A DNA stretch of 64,000 nucleotides from Macrotis lagotis (lineage: Eukaryota; Chordata; Mammalia; Peramelemorphia; Peramelidae), in the NCBI RefSeq assembly GCF_037893015.1, contig NC_133658.1:61361636-61425635 (forward strand). The letters are read 5' to 3'. The notes below the pieces were generated by a model, which saw nothing but the letters and a program-made list of their open reading frames with translations, made no database searches and had not been told where the DNA came from. A program made the translations under genes and the position numbers. Positions 24,401 to 35,249 of the stretch are shown in pieces. Within the stretch, counting starts at the first letter, position 1. Every line of letters starts with the position of its first letter.

Positions 24401-27400
24401 GTTTAGTGGTTGGGCTAACTGCTGTGGGGAGAGTTAGAAGAGTTAAAGTATTATAAGATAAGGAAACTCTTTTCTCTGTTGACAGTCACTCCACTAGTAC
24501 TGACATCCAGTCCTATATGGTGACGTACAAAGGAGACCTTTGTGACCTCAATTCTGTCCTAGGCTTCCTTATCGTTATCCCTGATGTCTTGACCTCAGAG
24601 GCATATTGATGATCTTCTTAACCCACCTTCTAACTATAGTCAGTCTTTAGTCAAATGACGACCTGGGAAAGACAAAGTTCAAGGATTCCAGGGCCATCTC
24701 CAGTCATCCTAATTCCTACCTGGCCACTGGACCCAGATGGATTCAGAGTAAGTGAGGCTGGCAGCTTTGTACAGCACTCCCTCCCTCAAATCCAAATGAC
24801 ATGCACATCATGGTATCACATCCTTCATGCCATGGTCTTCTTTGAGAATAACGGACAAACAACAACCTCAATCAACCTCAAACAAACTCGGAATAGTATT
24901 TTTTAAGGTTAGGAAGAAACAATATCTCCCTTTGGGATTGCTACGTTTGAAGATTTCCCATTTTCTCTGTTCCTTGAGCCATTGGTTTTCTTTTTTAATT
25001 TTTATTTAACTTCTTTAATATTTTGAGTTCCAAATTCTCTTCCTCACTCCAGTTCCTTCTCTATCTACCGAGAAGGCAAGCAAAATGATATCAACTAGAC
25101 ATGAAGTCATGCAAAACATATTTCCACACTAATTATATTGCAAAAAAGTCAAGAAAAATAAAGTGGAAAAAAAAAGAATGCTTCAATCTGTACTCTAGTT
25201 CAGTTCTTTCTTTGAAAGAATATACAACCGGGGAGGCTAGGTGGCACAGTGGACAAAGCACCAGGCCTGGAGTCAGGAGGACCCGAGTTCAAATCCAGTC
25301 TCAGACACTTAATAATGACCTAGCTGTGTGGCTTTGGACAGGTCACTTAACCCCATTGCCTTGCAAAAAAAAAAAACAACAACAAAAAAGAGCATACAAC
25401 TGAGGAGATGAGAGATATCTACCCATCCTAAAGCCTATTCAAAGAGACCTAATCTCTCATCATAGTTGATTAAAATCATTCAAGTTTATATTTAAATTTA
25501 TCCTGTCACAAGTAAGAGTTCCTAAATCTTAAGAAGCATCTAGGTACACAGGTAACTGATGCTCACATTTCTATAGCATTTTAGTTACAAAGCATAATAC
25601 TCTTATAGGATATATTAAGAAAAGACTCTAAAATTATGCATACCTTTTGACACAGCAAGAACATTACTAGGGCTAAGAGATCAAGGGAAATGACCTATAT
25701 GTACAAAAAAATAATGTAGAGCAGCTTTTTTTGTGGTGGTAAAGAATTGGAAATTAAAGGGATCACTAATTAGAGTAAATTTGTAGAATATGATTGAGAT
25801 GAAATACTATTGTGTTATAAGAAATGATGAGCAGCTGAGGTACCACCTCACATCTCTCACACTGGTCAATATGACCAGAAAGGATAATGATCATTGTTGG
25901 AAGGGATGTGGAAAAATCTGGGACACTATTACACTGTTGGTGGAGCTGTGAGCTCATCCAGCCTTTCTGTAGAGAAATTTGGAACTATGCCCAAAGGGCA
26001 ACAAAAATAAGCATACCCTTTGACCCAGCAATACCACTACTGGGTCTATACCCTGAAGAGATGAGGAAAAAGGGTAAAAACATCACTTGTACAAAAATAT
26101 TCATAGCAACCCTATTTGTGGTGGCAAAGAATTGGAAATCAAGTAAATGTCCTTCAATTGGGGAATGGCTTAGCAAACTGTGGTATATGTATGTCATGGA
26201 ACATTAATGTTCTATTAGAAACCAGGAGGGATGGAATTTCAGGGAAGCCTGGAGGGATTTGCATGAACTGATGCTGAGCAAGATGAGCAGAACCAGAAAA
26301 ACACTGTACACCCTAACAGCAACATGGGGGTGATGGTCAACTTTGAAGGACTCACTCATTCCATCAGTGCAACAATCAAGGACAATTTTGGGCTGTCTGC
26401 AAAGGAGAGTACCATCTGTATCCAGATAAAAACCTGTGGAGTTTGAACAAAGTTCAAGGACTATTCCCTTTAATTTAGGGGAAAAAACCATCTTATTGTC
26501 TGATCTTGTTATCTCCTCTTAGACTTTTTTGTCTCTTCTTTAAGGATATGATTTCTCTCTCATCACACTCAATTTGGATCAACATACAGCATGGAAACAA
26601 AATAAAGACTGACCTATTGCTTTCTGTAGGGGCAGGGGGTGGGGGGGGGAGGGTAGTAAGATTGGGGGGAAATTGTAAAACTCAAATAATATCTTTAATT
26701 TAAAAAAAAGAAAGAAATGATGAGCAGGATATGCTTTCAGAAAAATCCGAGAAGACACTGTAAACAGCAATACTGTATGATGAGGAATTGTAAATAACTT
26801 AGCATAGTTATCTAAGTTATTAGTTATGTTATTATCAGCAATATAATAATCTAAAAACAATTCCAAAGGACTTATGATGAAAAATGCTACCTATTCCCAG
26901 AAAAAGAACTACTGATATCCAAATATATACTTTTGAACTTTTTTTATTAATCTTGGGGTTTGTTTTCTATTCTCTTTTGTAATAAGACTAATATTTTGCA
27001 TGATTGCATATATATATATACTATATATATATATACACAAAATCTATCAATTTGTTTGCCTTTTCAAGGAGAGAGTCAAGAATTTGGAACTCTAAATTTT
27101 AAAAAAATGTTAAAAATTTTTACTTATATATAACTGAGAAAAAAATTTAAATTAAATCCACTAGCCAGTGCCAAGTCATAGATCCAGAAGAAAGGACTTA
27201 TACATAGGGATGGTATTCACTAGACAAGGAGCAACTTCAAAAGCAAACAATGGTTGGCTAGCTATGTGGTTCTGATCTTGGGGGGGACAGTGTAGGGGAA
27301 GCAGGGGTATTGGTTTAGCAACCAATTTTCAAAAAAAAAGTAAATAATCTGCATTATTAACATTTTTTTCCTATCACTTTAAGTCTAGACAATAAAATAA

Positions 27401-30400
27401 ATTAAATCCTGATTTGTAGCATTTGTCTGTTTCTAAAGTATAAATGTTCCTACTGAAAATTTTAAAACCAGATTTCTGAAATTACTTTTCAGCACACCCC
27501 TGAAGCAGGATGTCAATTCCAGTTACTGGCCTAGTCTTGTCTAAAGTTTTAATAACTAGTTTAGGAATCTCAGATCAAAAGTAAGTGGAAACAGCAGAGA
27601 TTTCCAGCTGGTTGATAATGGCTAAGTCCAGCAAGCAATTTGTTGGAATTACAAATGGGACATGTCCACAGGTATATTGCTCAGAACCAAACCCAGGCCA
27701 GAAACTTGAGGAACTGAAACTAGTATGGGAGCATTCAGACTGTGCCCAGGATTAGAGCACTTTGGAAATACTAAAAGCTTGCACATTCCTAGCTGTCTCC
27801 CTAATAGCCTGGGATGATAATAAAACACTCAAAATCCCAGGAAAGCAGCAACAGAATCTGCCCAGTTCTTCTCTCCAAAAGTGAGTAGAGCCCAGTCCTG
27901 ACATAAAGAATGAAGTTAGTCAGAAGAATAGGGAAAAAACCACCATAAAAAGCAGTTATGCTATCAGGAACATACATCCCTGGAAGAGAATGATTCCAAA
28001 TTATCTATAAGCAAAGTCTCAAAATAGGAGCATATTCAACTAGAATTACTAGAAAAGATAAACTAAGACTCTTTAAAGAAATTTAATGCTTTTATAAAGT
28101 GAGAGAGCTAGAAAAATTGGAAAAGAAATGGGAGCTATGAAAGAATTTGAAAAGAGAACTTAACAGCTTGACACAAAAGGTACAATATGCCACAAGAAAA
28201 TAAATATCTGAAGATTCAAATGGAGCAAATAGAAGATAGTAATTTCATGAGGCAAAAAGAAATTATTAAAAGACTGAAGATGTAAATGAAAATGTAAAGT
28301 ATCTCATAACAAAAACAACTGACCTGGAACACAGACTGAGAGATCATTTTAAGAATCATTACCTATGGACAGTTCTCTCTCATCACACTCAATTTGAAAC
28401 AATGTACAACATGGAAACAAAGTAAAGACTAACAGATTGCTCTCAGTGGGGGGGGGGGGGGAGTAAGATTGGGGGAAGTCATAAAACTCTTAGAAATAGA
28501 GGGAAAAGATGGAAACAGAAAAAAGTAGCTTGGTTAGTTTCCAAGAAACTCCAAAATGAAAACTCTCAAGGACATCAAAGCTAAAATTCAGGGCTTCAAG
28601 ATCAAAGAAAAAATAGTGCAAGTGGCCAGAAAGAATTCAAGTACTACATAGGAGTTGGGGGGGGGGGGGGAATGAAGACTCTCAAGGGGCTAAACAAGTC
28701 TAAATTGTATTCTTCAAATGAGATAATACATGTATCTAGGTATGTGCTAGACTCAGCTCTTAATGGTTCAGGAGAATAAATTCTTAAATTTTTACCATAT
28801 TTATACCTCAAAAATTGATTGTCTCAACTTAAGAAAATAATGGTAAAAATGATAGTGTCTTAAAGGTGTGTCATGCATTTAGAGAACTGGCAAACACTTA
28901 CTAGCACACTCCTACACGTGTCTCATCTGAAACCTATTAGAGGTCACAGAGTCTGATTAGAAAGAATGCTAGAGAGGTTCTTTTATATCTTGATTCTAAA
29001 AGAAAAATGGAAAGACAGAGGAAGAGGTAAGAGCAAGAGAAGTTATCTCACGTAATCAAAGTACACAAATAAAAGTTTGTAAAATAAGAATGAGTGAGGA
29101 TATGGAACTTCACTCTCATCTGCACTGGTCAAAGTAGTGAGGAAAATACACATACAGAAAAACCATTCAACTGAGAAAAAGGAAGAAGGGTATGAAGAGA
29201 AAATGGGGGGGGGGAGAAGAATTACAGATTAAAGGAGAGATCAGTCCTAAGTAAATCAAACTCTAAAAAATATCAAAATATTTATAGTTCTTTTGGCAGT
29301 GGCAAAGATTTGGAAACTGGGCAGATGCCCATCAAACGGGAAATGGCTGAACATGTTTTGGTAGATAAATGTGATGAAATAACTAGTGTTCTCCAAGAAA
29401 TGATGTAGGGGGCAATTTCAGATAAACCTTAGATTTGTATGAATTGATACAAAGTAAAGTAAGTAGAGACAAGAGAATGATTTTTGCAATGACAATAACA
29501 TTGCAAAAAACAAAAGATTAGGAGTGGCTAGGTGGTGCAGTAGATAGAGCACCAGCCCTGGAATCAGGAGGACCTGAGTTCAAATGTGTGGTCTTGGGCA
29601 AGTCACTTAACCCCATTTGCCTTACAAAAAAAAAACCTTAAAAAAAAGACAAAGATTGAAAAACTCAGGAACTCTAATGACCAACCACAATTCCAGAGGA
29701 ATAATTAGATGAAACATGTTACCTCCTGATAGAGAGATGAAGGACTAAAGAGTGCGGACTGAATTTTTTTTTCCAAGAAAGCCAATGTGGAAATTTATTT
29801 GCCTAGATATGTTTTTCTTTCTATCTCAATTAGGGATAGGAAAGAAAGATAAGGAAGATTTTTTTATTGATGGAAAATTTTTTTTTAATTTTTCTTAAAA
29901 AAAATGAGCTATTGCTCATAATTGCCATCTATGATCCTAGATATGGTCATGATCTTACTGCCTGGTCTCTGCCCGAGCAGAGACTTCTATCGGATAATCC
30001 AACCACAAAAGTGAGTTAGAATTTCTGGGGCAAAAATAAATACCACAATTGGCTAATCTGGGGAAAAAGACAGATTAGTTGAGCAATATCAAGTGTCACT
30101 GTGACCTAATCAAACATCTAATAGGCCTACTTTCTCGTCAACTAAAACTAAAATCGATAAATCAACCCCTACAAGGGCAGACCCCAATTGGTCTTTCATG
30201 TGATTCAGAGGAGTTTTGCCTATCTGTCACTTACAAATGGCCTAAACCATAGAAGACTGTGTACTTTCTTAAAATTAATTCTATCCCTTTTAAGGAGAGG
30301 GAGTAGACCTGTGATTCCACTGATAAAAAGAACTTGGGTGAGGAAACTCCCTCAACCAATGCAGATAAGCAGAACCTTTAGTTCTCCACCTCAGTCTTAA

Positions 30401-32121
30401 GCACTGCTGCCTAGGACTAAAGGGCCAGTAAGGGGGGGGTGGATTTGTGAGCTTTGAGCACAGCTCTCCTTTCACTATTTTACACTGTCTCTTTGCTAAA
30501 ATACTTTTAGCTCATTTTTTTGTTTTGTCTTGTTTTGTTTTAGGTTTTTGCAAGGCAAATGGAGTTAAGTGGCTTGCCCAAGGCCACACGGCTAGGTAAT
30601 TATTAAGTGTCTGAGACCGGATTTGAACCCAGGTACTCCTGACTCCAGGGCCGGTACTTTGTCCACTGCGCCACCTAGCTGCCCCAAGCTCATTTTTAAC
30701 TATGAATGAACTAGAAACACTACTTAAGCCTTTTAAAAAGAAAATGAAAAAAAAAAGGAAAGGAAAGAACTTAAAATTAAATGCCTCTGACAGTGAGCAT
30801 CAGAGTGCCATTTCTCCATCAGAATGGTGGAACCAATCTTCTGACAGGCCCTGGGAAATTTTACCCCAAAGATCTCTTGACATCCTTTCAGCCTAACAGC
30901 ACAAATAGTAAGAACCCAAGAGGGCCCTGGGACAGGAAGACAATGCAGCCTCCCAGACACAGATTTCATTCAAGATTTACTTGACTGAAATACTAAAGAG
31001 GAAAATTTACCTGTGAGGGATTGGGGAGGAAAGTAGGCAAGCTATTCAGAGAAAACTCTTAGCCATCAAAACAGGAAGGTGTCGTCCTATAAACTATCTT
31101 CATAGAAGACTTTGGAAAACAAAACAAACCTCGTTTTGAGACAAAAACTTAAGTTCCACTTATTTTCATTAGACCCCAATCATTCTATGATATTATTATC
31201 ATCAAGGATATGCTGAGCTCCTCAAAGGGACATAAGAATACTAAGGGCAGTAAGCAAAATTCTCCTCAGAAATGAAACCTTATCACAAAAGAGCTCCACA
31301 GAGAATCAAGTATGAAAGAAATAAAGAGCACAAGCATTTTTATTTATATATACATATAAATATTTGTGTGCATTTATATAAATATTACACCTCTTATGAC
31401 ACACCTGTACCTTTCTTTCCCCTTCCTAAAAAACATACCTTGAAAACAAAGGGGCTTACAACCTATACATCTATCTATATTATAGGATTGGATATAAGGA
31501 ATAAATGAGAAAAGAAATTTTTTTAAAGTACAAAGCATTACATGATTATAAGGAATTATTATTACATATATATCATACTCAAAATTTGTCCTCATACTTA
31601 CATATACAAGCAGCAGCAAGCAGACGAGAAGCTAGGTAGGGTGGCTCACAAGAGGGAAATATAGGTTGGATGACGTAGTTAGCAAAAGTGATGGCAATAA
31701 TAGCCTGGCTGGTGGGTTCAATGATTAGCAGAGAGGTCCACAGACGGATAAAGGCGATGAAGCCCCCAAAGGCTTCCAGAATGTAAGCATAGCTGGCTCC
31801 AGACTTGGTGATGGTGGTGCCCAGCTCTGCATAACAGAGGGCACCAATGACAGAGAAGATGCCTCCAATGACCCACACCACAAGTGACAGCCCATAGGAG
31901 GCACTGTGGACCAGAACCCCTTTTGGAGAGACAAAGATCCCCGATCCAATCATATTGCCTATTACAAGGCTAATCCCATTTAACAAAGAGATCTCCTTCT
32001 TCAGTTGAAGAGTTTCTTTCGGCCCATCTGATGACACGTTGCTGTTACCAGTATCAAGAAGGCCATCTTGGTGGATGGGGTGGTATTCAGATATATGACT
32101 CACTTTTTCCCTTTCATCCAT
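15307..32121 (-). CDS. SLC7A6: SLC7A6, y+LAT2 amino-acid exchanger light chain (gene span of the CDS)
   Basis: SLC7A6 is a 12-helix membrane transporter of the LAT/APC family. As a disulfide-linked heteromer with 4F2hc (SLC3A2) in the basolateral plasma membrane it exchanges cationic amino acids for neutral ones plus sodium. Nine coding exons (listed separately) total 1545 bp, i.e. 514 residues plus stop; human has 515. All splice phases agree. Visible hallmarks: [14 protein letters not shown] (about 55-68), the unwound helix 1 substrate site; [19 protein letters not shown] (96-114); Cys158 in FPSCEPP, the expected partner of the 4F2hc cysteine; [15 protein letters not shown] across an exon joint; and the C-terminus [19 protein letters not shown]. 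The N-terminal 38 residues differ most from human. SLC7A7 is the close paralogue, but the sequence and the SLC7A6OS neighbour point to SLC7A6. No break is seen. Confidence 0.97.
15960..16143 (-). CDS. SLC7A6: SLC7A6 exon 9
   Basis: 184 bp: acceptor tctcttccag, then [20 protein letters not shown] and [20 protein letters not shown], ending [10 protein letters not shown] and one base before donor GTGAGT. Residues 423-483, the last two transmembrane helices. Confidence 0.97.
16491..16640 (-). CDS. SLC7A6: SLC7A6 exon 8
   Basis: 150 bp, phase 0 at both ends: [50 protein letters not shown]. Residues 373-422. Acceptor ttctttacag, donor GTGAGG. Contains helices 9 and 10 and the basic loop after them. 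Confidence 0.97.
16690..16830 (-). repeat. Ancient SINE fragment (MIR-like), probable
   Basis: Wording such as catctgtatagtgctttatga and cttcacaacaatcctgtgagag is typical of an abundant old mammalian repeat associated with MIR. Similar stretches lie at 17090-17190 and 61555-61680. Family name uncertain. Confidence 0.5.
16843..17078 (+). repeat. tRNA/CORE SINE with BovB-type RTE tail
   Basis: The head (ggacagttaggtgacacagt) and CORE part are followed by a tail reading ctggagaaggaaatagcaaa and catgactgaacaacaacaat, the 3' end of BovB/RTE LINEs. It sits in SLC7A6 intron 8. A second member is at 46124-46344. Confidence 0.85.
17662..17758 (-). CDS. SLC7A6: SLC7A6 exon 7
   Basis: 97 bp with donor GTGAGC, encoding [20 protein letters not shown] and [13 protein letters not shown] (the first R is shared with exon 6). 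Residues 340-372. [10 protein letters not shown] is the conserved cytosolic loop of LAT transporters. Confidence 0.97.
18162..18265 (-). CDS. SLC7A6: SLC7A6 exon 6
   Basis: 104 bp after acceptor tttaccag, encoding [20 protein letters not shown] and [14 protein letters not shown], with donor GTAATA. Residues 306-339. [12 protein letters not shown] is a family signature. Confidence 0.97.
18573..18696 (-). CDS. SLC7A6: SLC7A6 exon 5
   Basis: 124 bp: acceptor ttctcaacag, then [20 protein letters not shown] and [21 protein letters not shown], and donor GTGAGC. Residues 264-305, a transmembrane helix and the following loop. Human has NISDVLSSDAVAV in the loop. Confidence 0.97.
18890..19000 (-). 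repeat. MIR fragment, reverse
   Basis: Reverse MIR wording cattttacaaataaggaaact followed by a decayed core, in SLC7A6 intron 4. Confidence 0.65.
19551..19695 (-). CDS. SLC7A6: SLC7A6 exon 4
   Basis: 145 bp coding [40 protein letters not shown] and TEEIKNPE, residues 216-263. This is one of the most conserved parts of the LAT family (YSGWDTLN). Its acceptor has an unusual polypyrimidine tract containing 18 consecutive C (reverse of 19707-19724) before atcttttccag. Confidence 0.97.
19707..19724 (+). repeat. G18 homopolymer (C18 on the gene strand)
   Basis: Eighteen consecutive G on the + strand. On the SLC7A6 strand it is part of the pyrimidine tract of the exon 4 acceptor, about 12-29 bases before the exon. 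Homopolymers of this kind are error-prone in sequencing, so the exact count is uncertain. Confidence 0.9.
21015..21151 (+). repeat. L1-tailed tRNA/CORE SINE
   Basis: SINE with degraded 5' head, central ccagccctggagtcaggagg, and an A-rich end. Target duplication: gactcactatct (21003-21014) and ggctcactatct (21152-21163). SLC7A6 intron 3. Confidence 0.88.
21493..21618 (-). CDS. SLC7A6: SLC7A6 exon 3
   Basis: 126 bp between acceptor tctcctag and donor GTAAG. Encodes [20 protein letters not shown] and [21 protein letters not shown], a transmembrane helix pair. Residues 174-215. Human differs at few positions (for example GTRVQDTF). Confidence 0.96.
22086..22230 (+). repeat. L1-tailed tRNA/CORE SINE
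   Basis: Full-length copy (gcagagaggtagcacagtgg through cattgtcttgc plus A's) with flanking cccttaact / tccttaact duplication. SLC7A6 intron 2. Confidence 0.88.
22250..24110. other. SLC7A6 intron 2 segment without recognised feature
   Basis: No exon signal was found. The part from about 22850 to 23560 has the look of an old interspersed repeat (aattcaataaatc and similar A-rich stretches), but I cannot name the family. Confidence 0.4.
24113..24254 (+). repeat. L1-tailed tRNA/CORE SINE
   Basis: Starts ggggcagctaggtggcacaa and ends cactgccctgcc plus A's. No convincing flanking duplication. SLC7A6 intron 2. Confidence 0.88.
24480..24866 (+). repeat. RTE-tailed repeat (SINE or LINE 3' part)
   Basis: The 3' part reads catggtatcacatccttcat, catggtcttctttgagaata, cggacaaacaacaacctc. 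The end matches the SINE at 35601-35896 and the 3' end of the RTE-like LINE at 63785-63826. The 5' half is not of the usual tRNA-head type. Confidence 0.7.
24984..25217 (-). mobile_element. Old L1 3' end, reverse
   Basis: The order tttaatattttgagttccaaa, ctctatctaccgagaagg, gcatgc-like, aatgcttcaatctg is shared with copies at 48930-49330, 55319-55530 and 58605-59110. It is the 3' end of an older L1 family. Confidence 0.75.
25230..25388 (+). repeat. L1-tailed tRNA/CORE SINE
   Basis: Complete copy; target duplication gaatatacaac / gagcatacaac on either side. The tail is A-rich with CAA interruptions. SLC7A6 intron 2. Confidence 0.9.
25620..27145 (+). mobile_element. Old L1 3' part, interrupted by a younger L1
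   Basis: Left part (25620-25834) keeps L1 wording (cataccttttgacacagcaag, ggtaaagaattggaaatt). Right part (26712-27145) is an L1 3' UTR with ccttttcaaggagagagtca and aatttggaactcta. The two parts join across the insertion at 25835-26711. An AT microsatellite occurs at 27008-27035. Confidence 0.75.
25835..26711 (+). mobile_element. 5'-truncated young L1
   Basis: The 3' end of the same L1 family as 7597-12220, starting in ORF2 (ctgaggtaccacctcacatc) and including [20 protein letters not shown] and the 3' UTR with G-run (26635-26650). Flanked by AAGAAATGATGAGCAG ending at 25834 and again just after the A-rich tail (about 26712-26728), a perfect target duplication. The ORF2 end is interrupted by a stop. 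Located in SLC7A6 intron 2. Confidence 0.93.
28030..28680 (+). mobile_element. Old L1 ORF1 region, with a young-type L1 3' piece inside
   Basis: 28030-28370 matches the coiled-coil part of marsupial L1 ORF1 (gacctggaacacagactgag; aattggaaaagaaatggg). 28490-28650 matches the ORF1 C-terminal part (aaaattcagggcttcaagatc, caagtggccagaaagaa). Between them, 28372-28484 is a short piece of L1 3' UTR (tctctcatcacactcaattt with G-run). All frames are broken. Confidence 0.65.
29280..29850 (+). mobile_element. Old L1 3' fragment
   Basis: ORF2-end wording (ggcagtggcaaagatttgga, aacgggaaatggctgaacat, tgtatgaattgatacaaagt), interrupted by the SINE at 29521-29648, then continuing (ttccagaggaataattagat) to about 29850. 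Confidence 0.65.
29521..29648 (+). repeat. L1-tailed tRNA/CORE SINE, internally shortened
   Basis: The head is followed directly by tgtgtggtcttgggcaagtc, so the B-box to CORE linker (acacttaataattacctag) is missing. Flanked by caaaagatta / caaagattg. Confidence 0.85.
30520..30685 (-). repeat. L1-tailed tRNA/CORE SINE, reverse
   Basis: Full reverse copy with an interrupted T-rich tail (gttttgtcttgttttgtttt) and head end cgccacctagctgcccc. Target duplication AGCTCATTTTT at 30509-30519 and 30687-30697. SLC7A6 intron 2. Confidence 0.93.
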
Positions 32122-32158
32122 GGTGTGTTGGATTCTTTACAGTTTCAGCTATTAGGAC
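31602..32158 (-). CDS. SLC7A6: SLC7A6 exon 2: first coding exon
   Basis: The acceptor ttgatttcag (reverse, ends at 32159) is preceded by a 19-base T tract. The exon holds 37 bp of 5' UTR, then ATG at 32121-32119 in a good context (cacacc-ATG-G). It codes residues 1-173 and one base of codon 174: [15 protein letters not shown], cytosolic N-terminus, helices 1 to 4, GSGIF at 59-63 and Cys158. It ends ATA T before donor GTAAGT. Confidence 0.97.
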
Positions 32159-32699
32159 CTGAAATCAAACCAAAAAAAAAAAAAAAAAAATGAGTTTGTT
32201 GCTGTATATGGTGTTATTCTAAGTCTAACTGAAGAGAGGTACAGAAAAGTTAGAGGCACTTCCCCTGCTCTACCTTTTCCCCTGCAGATTCTAATCATAT
32301 CCATGCTCACCATTAAGGGACCAAAAGCAAGGGTTTTTAAGTCCCTAATCTTGGTCACAAACTTCCCCTGATCCCTGCCAAGGTCACTTGGAAAAGAACA
32401 AATTACACCTGCATGCCCTCACATAAGTCCTATGTAAACTCTTATGACATAAAGGACCCTGGATTTGAGCTCAGGTATGGGTTGGCGACAAGGACACTTC
32501 TTGAGCAGGCTATCTTAACCTTTTTTGTGTTACTGACCCCTTTGGCAATCTGGTACTATGGACCCTTCCTTAGAACATTGTTTTTTAAAAGCACAAAATA
32601 CAGAGGATTACAAAGGAAAACTATTACATTGGAATTATATTATCAAAATATTTCTTATAAGCTCACAATTTCAAGTTAAGAACCCTTGTTTTACCAAGT

Positions 32700-34050
32700 C
32701 CTAGAACTCTGCCTTAAATAGGTTGGTATGGAAAAAACAATCCTCTTTTAAGGCAGAATATATTCCTAGATCTTGGAGATTCTGGCACCAGTTATTTTGG
32801 GTACTTTGTTTAATAAAAAATTTTAAGATCACCAAGCTGAGCAGGCAGGTTCAGTGACACCAACCTTATCCTCACCCCTCTGAGCACTGGTTAAGGACAA
32901 GTCCCCCATCTTGTTTCCCCCTTGTGCCAGTTTGTTCTCTAGCAGACTGAGAGGAAATGGTAAGTTTTGTACTAGTCCTCTGATTCCTATTTGTCTTCAT
33001 TTCCTTGATTTTGCTTGGACTAAGAGATTCTCACAAACAGCACTCATTCTACACAACATTTCAGTTTTCCTTCAGTTCCCAAAGCCATATTCTAAAGTCC
33101 AAGTTCCCACACATTTGCTCTCCTATGTGCCAGCCTAGGGCTTCCCTTCTCTTCTCTTACTGAGATTCAAAAGGAGAAGCTGGTCCCAAAGAGGTCCACC
33201 TGAGATTCCACAGTGGTTAATGGGCATTTTGTGGGGGAGGTAAGTGATAAAATGAGAGGCTGTCATTTGGTCAAAGGCAGTAAGCCTCAAGGAACAGGTG
33301 AAGAAATATTTATTTTAAAGTTTACGATGGTGTAATCCTTCAAAATGTGCCACTGTTCACTCTAGCTATTTGATCTTTAGTATGGCAGATGAGTTAAGTG
33401 GTCAGATGCAACTATTTAGGATTTAATGTATAATGAATTATATTATGTACATTTTTAATCAACTTTTCCATGACATTTCATCATGTTTTATATTTAAGGG
33501 TAGTTATCTTTATAGCTCATATTAGAACAAAGCAAAAATTTATATATGCCAAGTGAAAAATGTTAATTAAGCCCTGTGTACATTTAGGTGAAAATACTTC
33601 TCAGGGAGAGCTATCACTTAAAGTATTGAACTGAAAAACTAAATTGCTAAATTTTTTTACATGACTGCAATATAAGCCCATGAGGTCTATACAGTCTGTC
33701 TCTTGTATCTGGAGGTAAATGTTGAGAACTCTGGTTTTCCAGGGTTCTTATATATCTCTTGAACATTTTATTAATAATTCTGATAATAGTTTAAAAAAAA
33801 AACTTGCTCTAGAGTTAGGGAACTCCAAAAGGAACCAAAAAGTTTGTCAAGAATGAAATATAAAATAAACTGATTTAAAGGGGATGGGGTAGTTGAGGGT
33901 GGAAAGAAAGCCTGCAGAAAGTGAGGGAATAAATATACTTGAAATCCTAACTTATAAGCTTATACAGAGCCACCAGAGCTGACTAGAGCTATAAGCCAAC
34001 CAGACCTGATGACATTCAGAAAAACTATTACTAAAAATAGGAGTAATTTA
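32700..34050. other. SLC7A6 intron 1 segment without recognised feature
   Basis: AT-rich intronic DNA. I see no splice-supported exon and cannot assign a repeat family. Confidence 0.4.
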
Positions 34051-34067
34051 AGAGAAAACAGGTTTTT

Positions 34068-34247
34068 TGTTTTTTGGGGTTTTGGGGGTTTTTTTTAGGT
34101 TTTTGCAAGTCAAATTGGGTTAAGTGGCTTGCCCAAGGCCAAGGCCACACAGCTAGGTAATTATTAAGTGTCTAAGACCAGATTTGAACCCAGGTACTCC
34201 TGACTCCAAGGCTGGTGCTTTATCCACTACACCACCTAGCCGCTCCA
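34068..34247 (-). repeat. L1-tailed tRNA/CORE SINE, reverse
   Basis: Complete reverse copy flanked by AAAACAGGTTTTT at 34055-34067 and 34248-34260, a perfect duplication. A short internal duplication (ccaaggccaaggccac) lies in the CORE part. Confidence 0.93.
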
Positions 34248-34992
34248 AAAACAGGTTTTTAAGAAAGCTGATAATCCAACTATCCTTGCCTTCAACTCAA
34301 GATCTCAGCTGTCCAGGAAGATATTCTCAAAAAAGGGCAACAATTCTAGTTGAGTCAGCAAGATTTTCCAACTTACTCCTGGGGAAATTATTTGCTCAGC
34401 TTTAGGACAGCACCATTTCAGTCTTTGCTTTTTCAATGTGCTTACATGGTGGCAAATGTTTGTGTGTACCTGTGTGTATATGCCTATGTACTTCATACAA
34501 AGAACAGGCAAGGAGTCTGTTGGAAAATATTTATAAATTATGCCAATGTGCCCAACCTGTTATATCCTATGAGGAATGCAAAGGAAAGAAATGACAGGAA
34601 CCTTGTCTTTAGAGAGCTAATAATCCAAATGAGGGAAACAATGCACAGCTGTACCCCTCAAATTGAATTATTTGTTGAGTTCTGGTCTAATTATTTCCCT
34701 TTACCTTCTTAGTTTGAGGATCCCTGGAGTGCAGAACAATCCCTATATAGAAGACCTTATCTTGGATTCTAATACCAGTGCCAAGAAAAAGGAATGATGA
34801 TTTTACTGTCTTAAAAAAAAATGAGCATTTCCTCCTTACCCAGGTAGCAGGCAAAAAAAAAAAGAGTCACATGCAATAGCATACACAAGAATATTTCTTT
34901 TATTTATTCCTTAGTAAAAAAAACAATTCTGAAGAGCAAAGAAAGCATGTGGGCACCAATACTCTTTCCTTGACCACAATACTTTGTACTTG

Positions 34993-35130
34993 GCAAAATA
35001 GGCACAGTACATAGAGCACAGACCCTGGAGTCAGGAGGAGCTGAGTTCAAATTTGATCTCAGACACTTAATAATTACCTAGCTGTGTGATGTTGGGCAAG
35101 TGACTTAAACCTCATTGCCTTGCAAAAACC
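34993..35130 (+). repeat. L1-tailed tRNA/CORE SINE, 5' degraded
   Basis: Starts within the head (gcacagtacatagagcacag) and ends cattgccttgcaaaaa. SLC7A6 intron 1. Confidence 0.8.
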
Positions 35131-35249
35131 ATGTAAGTAAAGAAAAAAGAAAAAAATAAATACCCAGTGAAAGTTGTCCTAGTCTTTCTCAGAAGCAGAT
35201 GTCCAATACGACCAACGTAGAAGTCAAAGTCAACCAAGTCATATGGAAT

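Noticed and set aside
30188-31508. Short open frames in SLC7A6 intron 2 as extra exons
   Set aside because: No matching splice sites and no similarity to y+LAT2; the nine coding exons already give a complete 514-residue protein.
15307-32121. Assignment as SLC7A7 (y+LAT1) instead of SLC7A6
   Set aside because: The internal loops and C-terminus match SLC7A6, and the neighbouring SLC7A6OS fixes the locus.
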